DNA from: GWA1-39-11 sp964640435
Lineage (GTDB): Bacteria > Patescibacteriota > Microgenomatia > Levybacterales > GWA1-39-11
Assembly: GCA_964640435.1 (NCBI GenBank)
Contig: CAZXFJ010000025.1
Location: 1 to 15,743, forward strand
DNA length: 15,743 nucleotides
Reading direction: 5' to 3'
In this document: one piece after another, positions 1 through 6,861 of the stretch
How positions within the stretch are numbered: position 1 is the stretch's first letter
Layout of the letters: each line of letters begins with the position of its first letter
The notes under the pieces: model-generated
The model's input: the letters and a program-made list of their open reading frames with translations, nothing else
Databases searched by the model: none
Told to the model about the DNA's origin: nothing
Made by a program: the position numbers and the translations under genes

Positions 1-1
1 G

Positions 2-481
2 AGACTTATCGATGAATTCGGACTTTCAGTTACTGAGGTTGCAAAGCGTGTTGGAAAAAGTTTGCCTTATATTTCTAATACAATTCGCCTTTTGACACTT
101 CCAGATGCTATCAAAGATGCATTGGCTGCAGGAGTAATAACAGAAGGACATGTAAGACCACTCATTTCAATTGGTGATCCAAAGTTAATGCTTCAAGCCT
201 TCAAAAAGATCCTTGTTGAAGGTATTTCAGTAAGAGGAGCAGAAGAAGTTGCGAGAGAAATTAAGGCTGTAGAGCAAAAGAAAGAGCCTCACAAGAAGGG
301 TGACAAGCTTTATATTCCAGAACAAGACGAAATGGCAAAGAAATTAATGGAAGTTAGAGGGTACACAAAGGTTCAATTCGATCAATCAACTAAAAAAGCA
401 AAAGCAATTATTGAAATTAAGGGTGATCCTTCAGAAACAACCCCTATTTTGAAGGAAATCTTCGATAAACTAGCAGCTTAA
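2..481 (+). CDS. parB: ParB/Spo0J-family chromosome partition protein, C-terminal part (5' truncated)
   Basis: The frame is open from the first bases of the window to a TAA at 479-481 and gives 159 residues with no start codon of its own, so the gene begins upstream of the window. Residues 7-27 match the ParB central helix-turn-helix (GLSVTEVAKRVGKS, then YISNTIRLL). They are followed by a segment of the type LPDAIKDALAAGVITEGHVRPLI, which is characteristic of ParB proteins. The last 60 or so residues form a small alpha/beta tail resembling the ParB C-terminal dimerisation region. The N-terminal CTPase/nuclease-like ParB domain is outside the window. ParB binds parS sites and works with ParA in chromosome segregation. 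The gene converges on lepB and their stops overlap by 4 bases. A Noc-like or plasmid ParB paralogue cannot be excluded from this fragment. Confidence 0.88.
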   Translation, partial: RLIDEFGLSVTEVAKRVGKSLPYISNTIRLLTLPDAIKDALAAGVITEGHVRPLISIGDPKLMLQAFKKILVEGISVRGAEEVAREIKAVEQKKEPHKKGDKLYIPEQDEMAKKLMEVRGYTKVQFDQSTKKAKAIIEIKGDPSETTPILKEIFDKLAA

Positions 482-1044
482 AGGTTATATTTACCCTTTT
501 CTACGAATCTCATCTTTGTTAGTGGCCAATATACAAAAAATGACTTTCCTATTATCTTGTCGTAAGTAACAAAACCCCACTCACGTGAATCAGATGAGGC
601 TGTTCTATTATCTCCCAAGGCGAGAATATTACCAGCTGGAACAGTTACTTCTTTACCTTCTGAGAGAAAATTACCTCCATACGTTTTAACATCTGGGTTC
701 AAATATCCTGATTCATCGAGTTTTATTCCATTAACAAATACATATCCACCATTTACCATTACCCGATCTCCTGGAATACCTATGACTCTTTTAATAAAGT
801 CCTTCTCTTTATCGATTGGGGATTGGAAAACTACTACCTCACCACGTGTTGGTTTACCGAATTTTAATGTAATTAAGTTTGTAAGGATATATTCACCGTT
901 GTGATAGTTAGGAAACATTGAGTCACCATTTACTTGGAAGGGGCGGAAAAGAAATGCATAAATTACAACAAAAATTGCCCCAGCGATTACAAGGGTTTCA
1001 ACAAGGTCTATTAATATTGAATAAACTTTTTGGAAAAAAGTCAT
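478..1044 (-). CDS. lepB: Signal peptidase I (S26 family)
   Basis: This 188-residue protein is the membrane-bound serine protease that removes signal peptides from exported proteins. One transmembrane helix lies at about residues 13-33. The catalytic Ser42 sits in the motif NGDSMFPNYHNGEYIL, and the general base Lys85 sits in FIKRVIGIPGDRV. The conserved box E (GDNRTASSDSREWG) is at residues 144-157. All S26A landmark motifs are present and the length is normal for a single-pass bacterial SPase I. The ATG at 1042-1044 is directly preceded by a good promoter whose predicted transcription start falls on or next to the ATG, which supports this start. It is convergent with parB and divergent from the GT4 gene at 1234. 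It probably processes exported cell-surface proteins. Confidence 0.97.
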   Translation of the reverse strand: MTFFQKVYSILIDLVETLVIAGAIFVVIYAFLFRPFQVNGDSMFPNYHNGEYILTNLITLKFGKPTRGEVVVFQSPIDKEKDFIKRVIGIPGDRVMVNGGYVFVNGIKLDESGYLNPDVKTYGGNFLSEGKEVTVPAGNILALGDNRTASSDSREWGFVTYDKIIGKSFFVYWPLTKMRFVEKGKYNL

Positions 1045-1051
1045 ATTTTAT

Positions 1052-1080
1052 ATTGTCCTGTATGTAGGCATGTTTGTCAA
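1052..1080 (-). promoter_or_regulatory. Predicted lepB promoter, leaderless type
   Basis: Read on the minus strand there is a perfect -35 box TTGACA (1075-1080), a 17-bp spacer, and a -10 box GACAAT (1052-1057, 4/6 matches). Only 7 bases separate the -10 box from the lepB ATG. With normal sigma-70 geometry transcription would start at the A of the ATG or within a base or two of it, leaving no room for a ribosome binding site. Confidence 0.65.
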
Positions 1081-1104
1081 TGAATAATCCTATATCTTAT
1101 AGCC

Positions 1105-1133
1105 TTGTAGTTATTTTATAAAGCTGATAGAAT
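1105..1133 (+). promoter_or_regulatory. Candidate promoter for the GT4 gene at 1234
   Basis: TTGTAG (1105-1110) is followed by a 17-bp spacer and TAGAAT (1128-1133, 5/6 matches). A TGA immediately upstream gives an extended -10 (TGn). The predicted transcription start near 1140 would give a 5' untranslated leader of about 94 bases, much longer than at the other promoters here. A TATAAA at 1200-1205 is an alternative -10 closer to the gene but has no convincing -35. Confidence 0.4.
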
Positions 1134-1233
1134 ACGATCAACTCTGACAACTGCCGCAGGTTCTATCAATTTTTCAGGAAGTCTTGAGAATTTGAAGTAT
1201 ATAAATAAGTTTTGAACAGGAAGATACAAGCTC

Positions 1234-2337
1234 ATGAAGATTTTATTTTTAACAAGGCGGTTTTATCCAGACGTTGGCGGAGTAGAGAAGCACATATATA
1301 AAATTTCTGAGAGACTGATTGCCAAAGGGCACCAGGTCGTCGTAGTTAGCGAGAAGGCTTTACGCACAACTCAGGCAGGAAACCTAAATTATCACTCGGG
1401 CCTCTCGAGTGACAGTGAGGCTATAATTTCAAAACGGCCCGTCAAATCAATCCGTTTTGATACTTTTGACTCAAAAAAAATAGGCTCAATAAGCTTAAAA
1501 ACAGAAAAAAATGAGAAGACCAAAAAGTTCAAAATTTGGTCCCAGCTTTGGGACATCAAGGGTCTGATTCAAGAGGCCGACGTTGTCCATTGCCACGATG
1601 TCTTCTATTGGTACTTACCCTTCAGGTTTATCTTCCCCTTTAAAAAAGTATTTACTACATTTCATGGCTATGAGACATACCCTTTACCTAAAAAAAATAT
1701 TATACTGCACAAGCTTTGGGAGAAGCTTTCTAATGGAAACATAGTTGTTGGTAAATTCATTCAAAAATGGTATGGTACTCACCCCGACTACATCATCTAT
1801 GGGGCATCCGATAGTATAGTCTTAAAAAAAGCTGAAAAGCCATTAAAAAATTCTGCATATTTTGTAGGAAGACTTGATGAGCAAACAAATATTTTAGATT
1901 ATGTAAATGCAACAGAAATTATTAAAAACAAAAGTAAGGATTTTAAGTTGATAATTGCTGGAGATGGAAAATATAAAGGCCTTGCAAAACGCCAAGGAAA
2001 GATTTTGGGGTTTATTAATAATCCGGAGAAATATTTTGGAAAATATAGGTATGCATTTATCTCAAGATATCTTGCAATGATTGAAGCAATGCTTGCAAAA
2101 AAACTTATTTTTGCAATTTATGATAATCCAATAAAAGGAGATTATTTAAAATTGTCTCCCTTTGCCAAGTTATCAGTAGTAGTTTCAAGTCCTGAGGAGC
2201 TTGCTGAGAAAGTTCTATATTTTATGAAAAATCCTAAGAAGGAAAAGGAAATCGTTGAAAAAGCTTACGCTTGGGCTAAGGATCAAACCTGGGAAAAGGT
2301 AGTAAATACCTACTTAAAGCTTTGGCAAAAAGGTTAA
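1234..2337 (+). CDS. GT4-family (GT-B fold) glycosyltransferase
   Basis: This 367-residue protein starts with the typical GT4 N-terminus KILFLTRRFYPDVGGVEKHIYKISERL, where the Gly-Gly acceptor-site loop is visible. It continues with VHCHD and TTFHGYE strands of the first Rossmann domain. The second Rossmann domain begins near residue 207 (AYFVGRLDEQTNI) and includes LIIAGDGKY. Enzymes of this family transfer sugars from nucleotide donors in the cytoplasm. The usual EX7E motif is degraded: the segment FISRYLAMIEAMLAKK keeps the second Glu, but Ile stands where the first Glu should be. Residues 40-85 form a charged insertion. The ATG at 1234 is the first start after an in-frame stop at 1213-1215. 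AGGA at 1218-1221 is a poor, distant Shine-Dalgarno match. GC content falls from about 42% (1261-1620) to 28% (1861-2160). The 3' end overlaps the convergent gene by 24 bases. Donor and acceptor are unknown. Confidence 0.88.
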   Translation: MKILFLTRRFYPDVGGVEKHIYKISERLIAKGHQVVVVSEKALRTTQAGNLNYHSGLSSDSEAIISKRPVKSIRFDTFDSKKIGSISLKTEKNEKTKKFKIWSQLWDIKGLIQEADVVHCHDVFYWYLPFRFIFPFKKVFTTFHGYETYPLPKKNIILHKLWEKLSNGNIVVGKFIQKWYGTHPDYIIYGASDSIVLKKAEKPLKNSAYFVGRLDEQTNILDYVNATEIIKNKSKDFKLIIAGDGKYKGLAKRQGKILGFINNPEKYFGKYRYAFISRYLAMIEAMLAKKLIFAIYDNPIKGDYLKLSPFAKLSVVVSSPEELAEKVLYFMKNPKKEKEIVEKAYAWAKDQTWEKVVNTYLKLWQKG

Positions 2338-4059
2338 GCGTCTTTTTATAAGGTAAATGAAGATGAGGGTAACACCTGAGATGAGGCTAACTACTTTTGC
2401 AATTTTTCTTGTCTGTGTATCCTCAAAGTTTACTTCTGCAAGGTAAACTCCTGGCGCTGCTTTAAAAGTAATAACTCCCGGAAACCGTTTATCTGAGTAT
2501 TGAATAGACTCGTCTTTTTTATTGAGTTTTAGGTTCCATCCAGGAAAGTATGCTGTGTTTTCCTTAAATAATGTAGGTTTTGTTACAGATAAAAGGTAGG
2601 AGTGATTTGTTGATGTACGTGAAAGTTGTGTAACTTTTGCCTCACCGTTTACTACTTCTAGATGATTTTTGGGAATTTTTGTAAACCAAGGATTATTAAT
2701 ATCTACCCATTTAGGTACCGCAGGATGGAATCCAGAATTTGTTGCAGTATTTAGAGGAATTTGGGATTCAAGCACTTTGTCATCAAACTCAGGAATTGTG
2801 CGTCTGTTTCCCCAATTTAGAATACTTTGTAATATAACGAGCGTACAGAGAAGAAAAATTAAGATATTTCCGAGTTTATTTGATAGAAAGGCTGCGAGAA
2901 CTGAAGTTGAGAAGCACACAAATATTAATAACCTGAATGTGAATTGGAAGTTTTTTAGAATTTTTATGTTTTCCCATATTGCTTGTGAATAGGTTGTCAT
3001 TAAGAAGCAAAAAGCGAAAGTTATAACAGAAAAGAATAATACTGTTTTTGTATCTGTCTTGAATCGTTTTTTAAATAGAAAATAAACAGATGTAAATATA
3101 ACTATTATTTGTGCGTAGCCAATCAGAAATGATAACTCCCCTTTGGGTCCTTGAAAAAGGAGGCCAAAGCGGTAAGGCGAGAATAGAAACTGCCAAATCT
3201 CAACATAGCCAATTTTTGCTACAAATTCTGCCTGATGTGTGAATTTCGACTCCAAAATAACAGGAACCCAGTAGAAAGCTGATAGTAGCAGAGAAAAAGC
3301 ATATGCACAGCATGCAAGTATAAGTTCTGATACTTTTTTCTTCTTTTTATTCCACCAATAGAAAATTAAGTATAAAAATGAGATAACAAAGCCAAATATT
3401 GCTATTGCTTGGTTACTTAACATCAAAAGGGCAAGGTTGAGAGAAAGCAAGATGTGCCAAGTGAGGCTTTTCTTGTTTAAAGCTTTTACTATGCAATAGA
3501 ATATGGCTGGGATTATAGAAAACGAAGCTATTTCTCCTGTGCTGACTCTAAAATGCATATCAACAAGGTGATAGGGGGCAAAAAGATAAAAAATAGCCGC
3601 AACGACAGCTGATCTTTTCCCAATTATTTCATTTATAAAAAGATACATAAATACACCTGAAAAAACAAAACATATTGTGATAAAAATCTTAAGTGAGGCT
3701 ACAAATGAGAATCCTAAGAAATGAAAAAGTGAAACGAAAATATAAGGAAGGGGATAGATGAATATAAATAAAGGATAGCCAAATGTTGCATTCGATATTC
3801 CAGCCCAAGAGGGCAGAATATGTCCCTCACTAAGCGATGAATAATAAAGAATTGAATTATATATGTTGTATGAGAAGTCTCCGCTTTCATATGAACCAGG
3901 ACGTAAAAGACTAATTAATGGCAGTAAAGATAAAATAATTACAATTACCAGTGGGTGAATAGTTTTTTTGGGAAAAATATATCTGTAGATAAAAAGACCG
4001 ACCAAAAATACAAAAAAGGCCGTTATATTAATAAAAACTAATTTGTATGCTGCATGCAT
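2314..4059 (-). CDS. PTPS-related / YfhO-like polytopic membrane protein (GT-C-like)
   Basis: This 581-residue protein has about 11-13 predicted hydrophobic helices. The N-terminal half matches the pattern of the '6-pyruvoyl-tetrahydropterin synthase-related' membrane domain, a family named by annotation history and not a pterin enzyme. The visible elements are SLLRPGSYESGD (Asp61), ILPSWAG near residue 85, FGYPLFIFIYPLPY at 93-106, and the APYHLVDMHFR...GE segment at 161-176. The C-terminal soluble part, about residues 425-560, resembles the YfhO-type beta domain (AYFPGWNLKLNKK, then a Gly-rich strand pair), and a last helix ends the protein. Such proteins are thought to be GT-C-like glycosyltransferases acting on the outer membrane face, but the reaction is unproven. 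The ATG at 4057-4059 lies 6 bases downstream of a predicted -10 box. It is divergent from the GT2-GT-C fusion gene. Confidence 0.85.
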   Translation of the reverse strand: MHAAYKLVFINITAFFVFLVGLFIYRYIFPKKTIHPLVIVIILSLLPLISLLRPGSYESGDFSYNIYNSILYYSSLSEGHILPSWAGISNATFGYPLFIFIYPLPYIFVSLFHFLGFSFVASLKIFITICFVFSGVFMYLFINEIIGKRSAVVAAIFYLFAPYHLVDMHFRVSTGEIASFSIIPAIFYCIVKALNKKSLTWHILLSLNLALLMLSNQAIAIFGFVISFLYLIFYWWNKKKKKVSELILACCAYAFSLLLSAFYWVPVILESKFTHQAEFVAKIGYVEIWQFLFSPYRFGLLFQGPKGELSFLIGYAQIIVIFTSVYFLFKKRFKTDTKTVLFFSVITFAFCFLMTTYSQAIWENIKILKNFQFTFRLLIFVCFSTSVLAAFLSNKLGNILIFLLCTLVILQSILNWGNRRTIPEFDDKVLESQIPLNTATNSGFHPAVPKWVDINNPWFTKIPKNHLEVVNGEAKVTQLSRTSTNHSYLLSVTKPTLFKENTAYFPGWNLKLNKKDESIQYSDKRFPGVITFKAAPGVYLAEVNFEDTQTRKIAKVVSLISGVTLIFIYLIKRRLTFLPKL

Positions 4060-4070
4060 AATGGTATAAT
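4043..4070 (+). promoter_or_regulatory. Predicted promoter of the GT2-GT-C fusion gene
   Basis: A consensus extended -10, TGG TATAAT, occupies 4062-4070. A weak -35 (TTGTAT, 4043-4048) lies 16 bp upstream. Predicted initiation near 4077 leaves a leader of about 20 bases before the ATG at 4097. That leader is pyrimidine-rich and has no Shine-Dalgarno sequence. Confidence 0.6.
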
Positions 4071-4094
4071 ACAGTACAAATTTTTCTACTTCAA
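4066..4094 (-). promoter_or_regulatory. Predicted leaderless promoter of the PTPS-related gene
   Basis: On the minus strand, TTGAAG (4089-4094) is followed by a 17-bp spacer and TATTAT (4066-4071, 5/6 matches). The ATG follows 6 bases later. The -10 box is almost exactly superimposed on the -10 box of the divergent plus-strand promoter. Confidence 0.6.
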
Positions 4095-4096
4095 TA

Positions 4097-6562
4097 ATGA
4101 AGGCATCAATCGTAATAACAGTATTTAATGAAGAAAAAAATATTAATCTTCTTCTTAGAGCACTATTTAATCAATCCCAAAAGCCAGACGAAATAATAAT
4201 AGTTGATGGTGGATCACGGGATAAAACTGTCGAGACAATTAACAAATTCATACAAGGAAATAAAAAAAAGAGAATAAAAGTAAAAATTTTAATAAAAAAA
4301 GGTAACCGTTCGGTTGGAAGAAATGAAGCGATTCGAGTAGCCAGAAATAAATTAATAGCGATAACTGATGCAGGTTGTGTTCCTGAAAAAAATTGGTTTA
4401 AAAATATTATTTCACCATTTAGTTCTAGAAAGGTAGATGTTGTTGCAGGGTACTACAAAGCTCGACCTAAAAATATATTTGAAAAGTGCGTTATTCCATA
4501 TGTATTTGTGATGCCAGACAGAATTGATCCTCAAAACTTTCTTCCGGCAACCCGATCTATGGCAATTCGAAAAATCACCTGGAAAAAAGTTGGAGGTTTT
4601 GATGAGAAATTGTCTAATAATGAAGATTATGTATTTGCAAGAAAACTTAAGGACAAAAAATTTAACATAAAGTTTGAGAAGAATGCGATTGTATATTGGA
4701 TTCCCCGTTCAAGTATTAATCAAAGTTTTACTATGTTTTACCGATTTGCAAAAGGAGATGCAGAAGCCAAAATTTATAGACCTAAAGTTGTCTTTATATT
4801 TGCACGTTACGCTGTTGGCTTAATTTTACTCTTATCTTTTTTAAAAACTTTTTCAGTTGCAATTATTTTTGCTCTTTTATTTTTAATGTTTGCATATGTT
4901 TTCTGGTCTATTAAAAAAAACTATAAATATGTTAAAAACATTCAGGCATTTATATTTCTTCCGCTTCTTCAGTTAACGTCAGATCTCGCAGTACTTTTCG
5001 GAACGGGCTTAGTTTTATTTGAAAGATTTTTCCCAGCATTTTCGATACTTGCTTTTTTATGGTCTTCGTTTCTTGGTATTAATCTGCCATATGTAGGACA
5101 AAATGCATATAACTTTATAACATATTCTTTAATTACTCATAACTATAATAAGTTTGGGCTGTTTGCAGCGAAGTTTGCACCAATAATAACTGTTTCAGAA
5201 AATATTCCCAAAAATCCTGAATACTTTATACATCATCCGCCTCTACTTTCCATATATATGATGCCTTTCCTAAATATATTTGGGCTAGATTTTTGGGTAG
5301 GTAGATTTTCTATGATTCTTTTTATGTTGGGAACATTATTTGTCACCTATTTAATAGGAAGAACAATTGTGAATAAGAAATATGGATTAGTGAGCTTAGG
5401 TATGATGGCAATTATTCCTGCAACATCCATTTTTGGAAAAATGATTGGTCAAGAAAATTTGGTTATTTTATTTTGCCTACTTTGTACATATTTTTCTTTT
5501 CTTTATTTAAAAAAACGTGAAATAAAATATTTTTATCTTTCTATTTTTTCAATTTGTTTGGCAACATTTAGTGATTGGCCTGCGACATATTTCTCATTAT
5601 TTTTGTTGCCAATCTTTGCAAAATATAAAAAATTGAAAGTAGGGCTAATACTTCCTATTTTCGCAGGCCTATCAGCGGTTATTTCAATACTTTGGATTGC
5701 ATATATTCGTGTTGGTTTTTGGGATCTTACAAAAGCAATTGGGTCAAGAAGTTTTCTAGAACTTCAGGATATAGCCAATTGGCCTATTTTATGGGTGGGC
5801 GTTACAGCTTTGCGAACATTAATATATTTCAACCCATTAATTGTCCTTCTTGCATTAGCTGTTTTAGTGCAATTGTTTAAACAAGTTAAAAGTAAAAAAC
5901 TTGATGATAGGCAATTGTTAACTTTAATATTTTTCTTTTTTGGAGTATTTCATATAACACTTTATACTGAAGCGTCTTTCACTCACCCGTACTTATTAAT
6001 ATATTTTCTTCCCTTCTTTTCCTTTGCATCATCATGGTTTATTTATCAAATATCGTTGAATAAAAAGTACTTATTTTTTGCATCAATAGTAATAATGAGT
6101 TTTTTGTATTTAGGAGTTATAACAATTCTTAAAAATTCACAGATTGAATCAAACGTTTGGAGATACCAACTCGCCAATGTGGCAAAAAAATATCTTACCG
6201 ATTACGAAACCATTGTTTACAACAAATATTATGCAATCGACCCAGACATATGGAAGTATCCTTTACTTATTGACGCGGTACAGACTGACGAAAAAGATAG
6301 TGAAAGTTTTTTAAGAAAATATAAGCATTATGTATATTCGTGTGAGCCAACATGCAATATGTATCCTGCCGAAATAGAATCTCTTAAAAAGAGATACTCC
6401 TTCATTAAAATAGTTTCTGAAAAAGCTGATGTATATATTTTTGACTTACAAAATAAACAAAAAAATAATCAGAGAATACGTGTTCCTCTGAAAATAGTTG
6501 ACAATAAAATACTTTCGGAATACAGGAAAATAAGAGACACGTTTAAAGTACCTCAGATATAA
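4097..6562 (+). CDS. Two-domain glycosyltransferase: GT2 fused to GT-C (PMT/ArnT-like) membrane domain
   Basis: The 821-residue protein begins with a GT-A-fold GT2 domain at about residues 1-225. Visible motifs are VITVFNEEKNI, VDGGS (36-40), the metal-binding position ITDAGC (D91), and NNEDYVFARKL with Glu176-Asp177. Three or four helices follow (about 232-310). From about residue 311 a GT-C-like domain starts. It has VGQNAYNFITYSLI, then KFGLFAAKFAPI and the family hallmark HHPPLL (379-384), with further helices up to about residue 695. The last 120 residues are hydrophilic and carry a CEPTC pair, so they are probably an extracytoplasmic tail. The acidic DE usually found in the first GT-C loop is replaced by Gln-Asn. 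The domain order suggests one polypeptide with a cytoplasmic and an extracytoplasmic glycosyltransferase. No internal stop or frame change is visible, so the fusion appears genuine. Substrates are unknown. Confidence 0.85.
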   Translation: MKASIVITVFNEEKNINLLLRALFNQSQKPDEIIIVDGGSRDKTVETINKFIQGNKKKRIKVKILIKKGNRSVGRNEAIRVARNKLIAITDAGCVPEKNWFKNIISPFSSRKVDVVAGYYKARPKNIFEKCVIPYVFVMPDRIDPQNFLPATRSMAIRKITWKKVGGFDEKLSNNEDYVFARKLKDKKFNIKFEKNAIVYWIPRSSINQSFTMFYRFAKGDAEAKIYRPKVVFIFARYAVGLILLLSFLKTFSVAIIFALLFLMFAYVFWSIKKNYKYVKNIQAFIFLPLLQLTSDLAVLFGTGLVLFERFFPAFSILAFLWSSFLGINLPYVGQNAYNFITYSLITHNYNKFGLFAAKFAPIITVSENIPKNPEYFIHHPPLLSIYMMPFLNIFGLDFWVGRFSMILFMLGTLFVTYLIGRTIVNKKYGLVSLGMMAIIPATSIFGKMIGQENLVILFCLLCTYFSFLYLKKREIKYFYLSIFSICLATFSDWPATYFSLFLLPIFAKYKKLKVGLILPIFAGLSAVISILWIAYIRVGFWDLTKAIGSRSFLELQDIANWPILWVGVTALRTLIYFNPLIVLLALAVLVQLFKQVKSKKLDDRQLLTLIFFFFGVFHITLYTEASFTHPYLLIYFLPFFSFASSWFIYQISLNKKYLFFASIVIMSFLYLGVITILKNSQIESNVWRYQLANVAKKYLTDYETIVYNKYYAIDPDIWKYPLLIDAVQTDEKDSESFLRKYKHYVYSCEPTCNMYPAEIESLKKRYSFIKIVSEKADVYIFDLQNKQKNNQRIRVPLKIVDNKILSEYRKIRDTFKVPQI

Positions 6563-6570
6563 ACTAAAAT
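6542..6570 (+). promoter_or_regulatory. Candidate leaderless promoter before the 94-residue gene
   Basis: TTTAAA (6542-6547, 4/6) is followed by a 17-bp spacer and TAAAAT (6565-6570, 5/6). The ATG is 6 bases further on. The spacing matches the other leaderless-type promoters here, but the AT-rich background makes chance matches likely. The gene could instead be read through from 4097-6562, only 14 bases upstream. Confidence 0.4.
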
Positions 6571-6576
6571 ATACAA

Positions 6577-6861
6577 ATGAAATTATTAAAATACGCACAA
6601 AAGAAGATAAAAACAGAAGAACATCTTTTAATTTTGTTTCTGTCACTTATTATTTCCATATGTCTATATATATTACTACTCCTCTTATCGCCTATAACTT
6701 TTAAGGCGGATAACATACAAACAATAAATTGGTTTTCTATAAATCAATATCCAAAGCAAATGGATTATATTTATCTAGAATTCGGTTATGTATTTATTAT
6801 TTTGGTAACTGTTTTACTTTGGTTAATAAAAATATGGTCAAAATCACAAAAACACAAATAG
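6577..6861 (+). CDS. Small two-helix membrane protein, possibly the split N-terminus of the next gene
   Basis: This 94-residue product has a basic N-terminus and one hydrophobic helix at about residues 17-40. A short polar loop contains INWFSINQYPKQMDY, and a second helix at about 66-85 is followed by a basic tail. I do not recognise it as a stand-alone family. It overlaps the following GT-C gene by 28 bases (6834-6861) in a different frame. The loop plus helix pattern would fit the N-terminal portion of a larger polytopic membrane protein. It may be a separately translated small partner, or the front half of one protein divided by a frameshift or a sequencing indel. The downstream frame is open from before 6729, so fusion by a one-base change near the A5 run at 6828-6832 is possible. 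No Shine-Dalgarno is seen. Confidence 0.55.
   Translation: MKLLKYAQKKIKTEEHLLILFLSLIISICLYILLLLLSPITFKADNIQTINWFSINQYPKQMDYIYLEFGYVFIILVTVLLWLIKIWSKSQKHK

Larger units (their letters stand above)
1045..1233. other. Divergent intergenic region between lepB and the GT4 gene
   Basis: This 189-bp stretch is the longest non-coding interval in the window. It holds the lepB promoter on the minus strand and a candidate promoter at 1105-1133 for the plus-strand glycosyltransferase. The remaining roughly 95 bases before the GT4 start show no open frame worth calling, no clear hairpin and no recognised riboswitch motif. Confidence 0.6.

Noticed and set aside
478..505. Rho-independent terminator after parB
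   Set aside because: AAAGG and CCTTT around 480-500 could pair, but the stem is only about 5 bp, bulged, and lies inside the lepB coding region.
1140..1233. Riboswitch or small RNA in the long leader of the first GT4 gene
   Set aside because: I could find no stable stem set or known motif in these 94 bases.
2669..2992. Plus-strand open frame of 107 codons
   Set aside because: It lies entirely inside the well-supported minus-strand PTPS-related gene and its translation shows no domain pattern.
5692..5880. Plus-strand open frame of 62 codons
   Set aside because: It is a shadow of the 4097-6562 gene in another frame, with no start signal or family resemblance.
6446..6646. Minus-strand open frame of 66 codons
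   Set aside because: It is antisense to the end of one gene and the start of the next in low-complexity AT-rich DNA, with no promoter or recognisable motif.
6729..6833. N-terminal 35-codon extension of the GT-C gene at 6834
   Set aside because: It fully overlaps the upstream small membrane gene, and the extension peptide lacks the hydrophobic pattern seen after the ATG at 6834.
6828..6852. Classical -1 programmed frameshift site in the 6834-6861 overlap region
   Set aside because: Both A-runs are only five bases long and do not form an X XXY YYZ heptamer in the zero frame, and no downstream pseudoknot is evident by eye.
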